This document shows, in pieces, positions 59,791 to 64,000 of a DNA stretch of 64,000 bases. Made by a program: the position numbers and the translations under genes. The notes below the pieces were generated by a model that worked only from the letters and a program-made list of their open reading frames with translations, was not told the origin of the DNA and made no database searches. Position 1 is the stretch's first letter, and every line of letters begins with the position of its first letter. Source of the stretch: Girardinichthys multiradiatus (taxonomy: Eukaryota > Chordata > Actinopteri > Cyprinodontiformes > Goodeidae); NCBI RefSeq assembly GCF_021462225.1, contig NC_061797.1:38404147-38468146 (forward strand). Direction: 5' to 3'.

Positions 59791-60764
59791 CCTATTAGGC
59801 TGACTGTATACATGACATAGTTTAACACTGCTTAGAGTTGAACAGCCTTGAGGTACCTGTTCCAGTACCTCAGAACAAAATTCTCAAAGATGGCCAGACC
59901 TGAATGAGTCAAGCAGGACTGATCACCCTGTTCAGACTGTGGTAACAAATGTTTGTTTTGCATTTTAAGCTGTTCTTTTGCATTTTTCATCCAGTTACTT
60001 TTTGAGCATTCCCTCCATGCATTAAAAGCTTAAAGGGGTGGGAAAAAAAAGAAAATCGATTAATGCTTCAGACACAATTTCATGTATCAGTTATAAGGCT
60101 GATTTGATTTGGATAACTATCCAGACTGGTGAGTTTATCAACATTTAAGTCATTTAAACTTACCAATTAGTTTCTACATTGGGGTGGCCTTTGTCAAAAT
60201 TTATCTATAACATTCAGTTATAAAGATATAATTTGATACAATTAAGCAAAACAAAATTATCTATCTGAATCTGTATGTGAATTTACAGGCCTAAATGTTC
60301 TGTTTCTCTCACTATGAAGTTTCCCTTTTGAACAATGTATTACTCTTTCACTGCACTGCGGTGAAAATCAATAGTATAGTTATACTGAGTAGAATTGAGT
60401 GTGTGTGAAATTGCAATCAAAATATTAGCTTCACCAAGTGGATACAACAGAGAAACAAAATGATATTTACAAATTCAGTTTATATAGACATATTACTTGT
60501 TTCATTTATGCTCTGTCAAGAAACAAATGTACCTCTCATGAAATGTAATTTTGGTTCCCGATTTGAAAGTGTACTGGTCTTTCAAAGCCGTAATTCCCTC
60601 CTCTTTTTTTTTAAGCTTTGATTTCTCAAATAAATTTTGTCAGATTCATTTTCAAAATGACTTTAACAACACAGTGGCAATTGCCACTGTTGTGGCTCCG
60701 GTGTTAAGCTCTGTTCCTTGGGTTTATGTCTTTTTTTATTCAGCTTGTTCCCTTTTTATAATAA
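59791..60764. other. Unique noncoding stretch
   Basis: No gene seen. Confidence 0.55.
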
Positions 60765-61300
60765 AGGTTGGACAAAAAAATATGACAGAACTATTTTGCG
60801 CCAACAACACAAAGGCTTTTGCACCTAAGATCATTGTAGCAAGTGTGAAGCATGATGGTGGTAGCATCATGGTGAGGGTCTGTTTTTCTACCAGTGTTAC
60901 TGATGCACTGCACAAACTTTGTTGTAAATGAAGGATGGCTACTACCACATTCATCAAACTTTACTACATTTCAACACCCAGGTAGTTGAAACTTGGTCAG
61001 AGTTGGGTTTTCCAAAGGACAATGAACTAAAACACATTTTAAAACTGGCTTTAGGACAGATAAAGGCTAATGTTAGGTACCTAGAAGGGTCATGACCTCA
61101 ACCCTTAAGTAAATGTGGATAATATGTAAAAGCCAGGGCTGTCCCAGGAAACCAACCAACATAAATGAGTTCTACCAAGTTTTACCACAAGTGGCAAAAT
61201 ATTTAAATCGAAGTACACCAGAACTCTGAATATGTCAATAATAGGAATGTGATTTCACTGCAACCTGCTGTAGGAAGTTCATCCAGAAAATGAGGGGAAC
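60765..61300 (+). mobile_element. Tc1-like transposase C-terminal half, plus strand
   Basis: Reads on plus: ACAGAACTATTTTGCGCC, GTGTGAAGCATGATGGTGG and TAGCATCATGGTGAGGGTC (the KHGGGSIMV block near the second catalytic Asp). It continues with AAAGGACAATGAACTAAAAC (family QDNDPKH), GGGTCATGACCTCAACCC (family SPDLNP) and a decayed terminus. The amino-terminal half is missing. A 126-codon open frame at 60551-60931 includes the first part by chance. Confidence 0.8.
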
Positions 61301-62758
61301 TGTATGTATATATGTGAGCAAGGGTATATAGTTTTATACCTGTACAAATTGGAGAAAATTACAAATAAATTCATACTAGTGCATCAGTGTTATTATTAAA
61401 CTTCATTGAAGTAGTCTGTTGTATCATTATTCTACCTTGACAAAAGAAATGTTTATATGTATTATTAATTTCAAGGCTGATTGTATGAGTTCTATGGATA
61501 AAAATCTATTTATACTTGGCTAAAGATGTAGAAAGTATTAAAGGGAAGCCCCAATTACTCTTAAAACTAGTAAAAAGAGGACGAGACCAAACACATTTTA
61601 AAAGCAACCAGTTAAACCCATGGAGATTTCAATTACCACTTTGATAGGGTTCTCAAGATCAATACCCAAGCATGTGCTTTAAAGGCGTTTCACAGCTACA
61701 ATGGGCTTCGTCAGTTCATAACAGCAGACACATAGAAAGACCGCTGTTATCTCTGCTCTCTAATGTGCTTCCCTGGCGATGGTATCTTTGTTGTGATAAA
61801 TATTCATGGATTCCATGTGTGGCCATGTAAATTAATCACAGATACACATACCACACGTACGGCCATTAGGGTTAGGCGATTAAATAATACACCAGCATCC
61901 AAACGAGATCAGACAGTGTCAAATGCCGTCGCCTCAGACCACCTCTCGTTTTTTTCTTTTCTTTGTATTTTTTGTTCAGAAGAATGAAGACAAAGATTCA
62001 AAACACATCGCCACACAGCAACAGCAAGCTTGGTAGCGCATACTAATCTAAAAGAACACTGAACCAGAGCAACATGTTTTATTCCTGCCCCACCGAGGCG
62101 TGTCTAAGTGTGAGTTAGGGTTGTGCACATCTCATTACTTAAGGGAGGTTTGTGGCCTGCGTCAACAGACTCCCTCTCCTAAACCCCCCTCATGCAGGTT
62201 CCCATCACTTCCACCCTCAAATTGGAAGTGACAAGCCAGTCAGGCAGAGGTGTCTTCAACCCCCCTCCCCACCTTCCCCGCCAAAATCAACAGCCATGCA
62301 GCCCCACTCAGAGCTGTCAGTTTGATTACATATCAGCATGATGGGAGAACCCTAGGAAAGAAGATGTCCAGCTGGAGATGGACCACTAAACACATCGTCT
62401 GTCCTTCTGTGGCGCATCTGCCAATACACATCGCACCTGTCCCAAAAGCAACACAAAACAGCTCTCTACATCTCCATTGCTCTCCCGCTGTCCTCCAGAA
62501 ATTTATCAAACTGCCTCTTTCCTCATTCTGTTCAGCAATTCAATTACATATTTTCCCTTTTTCTTACTTATTTATTGGCTTCGGCACATTCGGTCACTAT
62601 CAGTCTATTGTGTTTGTGTTTTTTTTTGTCTTTTCTTGCCTCCACATTGAGCACAACTTATCTGCCAAGTTCCTGGCTTGCGCCCGGTCATTCCTAACAC
62701 AGAGCATATTGAGCTACCTATCTTCTACTTGTGTAATAATCAGGTTGTCGTATTTAAT
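61301..62758. other. Unique stretch with possible regulatory blocks
   Basis: No proven gene. 61640-61990 has TGTTGTGATAAATATTCATGG and CATGTAAATTAATCACAG in balanced sequence and may be a regulatory element. A 182-codon open frame at 62250-62798 runs into the LTR and shows no domain; it is pyrimidine-rich and probably chance. Confidence 0.4.
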
Positions 62759-63951
62759 TGTTGTAATTATGAATATGTATATATTATTTAATATGTAATA
62801 TTAATACTTGAATATTTTATTAAATAATATTTCGGTCTGTTAAGGCTTATCCTGTGAATACCAGCCCAGTAAGGCGATGGTATTAGGACAGAATAGAAAG
62901 GTGTGAGACGAGCTCTGGCATTATTGAACAACATAAACTCTGCACATATATGGAATGAATTCACACAATTTCTTAAAATACAAGAATTTATTAACAAAAA
63001 TAAGTCAACTCAAGTCAAACATATTTCAATTAACAAACTCTTCACTATGCTAAAACAATCCAACTAAACTACCAAGCAGAATTAAAGAATAACGAAGACT
63101 AATGGGCTATGTACAATATAAACAAGTTGATTAAAGATGATTGAAAACCATGACCGAACGAGTGATGCAACATTACCATGCAATGTTATTTATGTTTGAG
63201 AACCAAAGATTATCTTGAAGAATCTGGAAATGAAGTTAAGTTAGTCTTGGAGCTAACTTAGGCAATAATCAGCAAACCTTTAGACAACCATTCACAATGC
63301 AAGATCAGATAAAATATTATTTTAATGAAATAATATTTTAAAGAATGATTTGCTGAATAAAACCAACCTTCTGGATGACTTATTCTCAACGGTGTTTAAT
63401 TAGCTGCCTTTATTTATTAAAATAATATTTAAAGAAATATTATTAAGGAAATAGTAAAATAATATTTACGGAAATATTATTTTGAATAAGAACCAAATCT
63501 TTCTGGAGAAATTGGGCTTAATGGTGTTTACTTAGTTATCAGGTTTGGTAAAATAATATTTAGGGAAATATTATTTTACTAGCTTGAAAATTACCCCCAT
63601 TAATGAGTGAATACCGGATACACAATTAGCAATTCATTCCTACTTAACTTAGTGCATATGATTGCGTGATCGTATGACACTCTTGGATCCAGTTTTAAGA
63701 GTTTATGTCTGTTTGCCAGCAAAGAGACATTAGGGCGCTGTGTCCCTCCATCCAGTTCCGCTGGGGACCTGCGTGGAAGAGTTCAGTTTGTTGCAAAAGC
63801 GGGGTTTTTATTCGGACAGTGATGTCACGGGAAGTCCGCTGTTACCCCCGTTTCTGCCTGTGCTGGAAGTAGGTTAATGCGATTTATTTTGAAAGTTCCA
63901 GAAAAGTTCTTACTGGCCCATCATGTTGTATCCATGGCTGGGATCCCAACA
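62759..63951. mobile_element. Solo LTR, family C, short form
   Basis: An 1193-bp LTR beginning TGTTGTAATTATGAAT and ending GGATCCCAACA. It is flanked by TAAT on both sides (62755-62758 and 63952-63955), a clean 4-bp target duplication. It is collinear with 16177-17989 except that CTAGCTTGAAAA joins ATTACCCCCATT directly, skipping about 650 bp. It contains repeated AATAATATTT/GAAATATTATT words at 63420-63580, a local expansion absent from the other copy. No internal genes adjoin. Confidence 0.9.
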
Positions 63952-63955
63952 TAAT

Positions 63956-64000
63956 TAAGGATGTAAAAATAGACATGCAAAGTGATGGTGAGCAATTAAT
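63956..64000. other. Window edge
   Basis: Only 45 bases remain after the target duplication; nothing to call. Confidence 0.5.

Noticed and set aside
62250..62798. 182-codon open frame on plus
   Set aside because: No recognisable domain, pyrimidine-biased, and its end lies inside a solo LTR.
16177..63951. A single giant provirus bounded by the two family C LTRs
   Set aside because: Each LTR has its own flanking bases, and the interior holds unrelated transposons and no gag or pol.
1..64000. CRISPR array, prokaryotic operons, riboswitches or phage modules
   Set aside because: No regularly spaced identical repeats and no dense bacterial-style coding; the repeat content is that of a fish nuclear genome.

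Overview
This window looks like AT-rich nuclear DNA from a ray-finned fish, most likely a percomorph-type teleost. I found no host protein-coding gene, exon chain, rRNA gene, functional tRNA gene or CRISPR array in it. The fish assignment rests on the repeats: several families of Tc1-like transposons, the teleost LINE 3' end that finishes in a GCGCTATATAAATAAA motif plus GAATT repeats, tRNA-derived SINEs of teleost type, a piggyBac MITE and long dinucleotide microsatellites. Family names come from remembered consensus patterns, not from a database search.

Layout. 1-9.6 kb: mostly unique DNA with one SINE, a LINE reverse-transcriptase fossil (3587-4572) abutting a Tc1 end, a perfect 20-bp inverted repeat (5412-5453) and a LINE tail. 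9.6-18 kb: a solo LTR with a 4-bp target duplication (9633-11045), a Tc1 copy split by a 1.5-kb GC-rich unclassified insertion (12457-13950), an A-rich dispersed repeat and a second, 1.8-kb solo LTR (16177-17989). 18-25 kb: a LINE-type tail, a decayed hAT transposase with its 3' terminus (19620-21027), and a 246-bp AT repeat. 25-35 kb: Tc1 fragments, one nearly complete Tc1 element (29425-30684), an 830-bp LINE 3' UTR, and a Tc1-like element with a solo LTR nested in it (32642-34577). 35-53 kb: SINEs, four Tc1 copies from three families, a TTAGGG-rich dispersed repeat and a GT microsatellite. 53-64 kb: a hairpin beside a piggyBac-type MITE (53124-53339), three more Tc1 copies, a SINE and a third-family LTR (62759-63951) matching the one at 16 kb and flanked by TAAT.

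Between the repeats lie stretches of balanced, non-repetitive sequence with homeodomain- or POU-like AT cores, such as 30920-31175, 36930-37330, 57330-57880 and 61640-61990. Such stretches in a gene-poor window are where conserved regulatory elements of a neighbouring developmental gene would be expected, but conservation cannot be judged from one sequence.

The main story is layered transposition: elements inserted in elements, internally deleted non-autonomous derivatives, solo LTRs left by recombination, and one deletion scar in the hAT fossil that seems to carry a copy of a segment found 5.4 kb upstream. No gene system working together was found.
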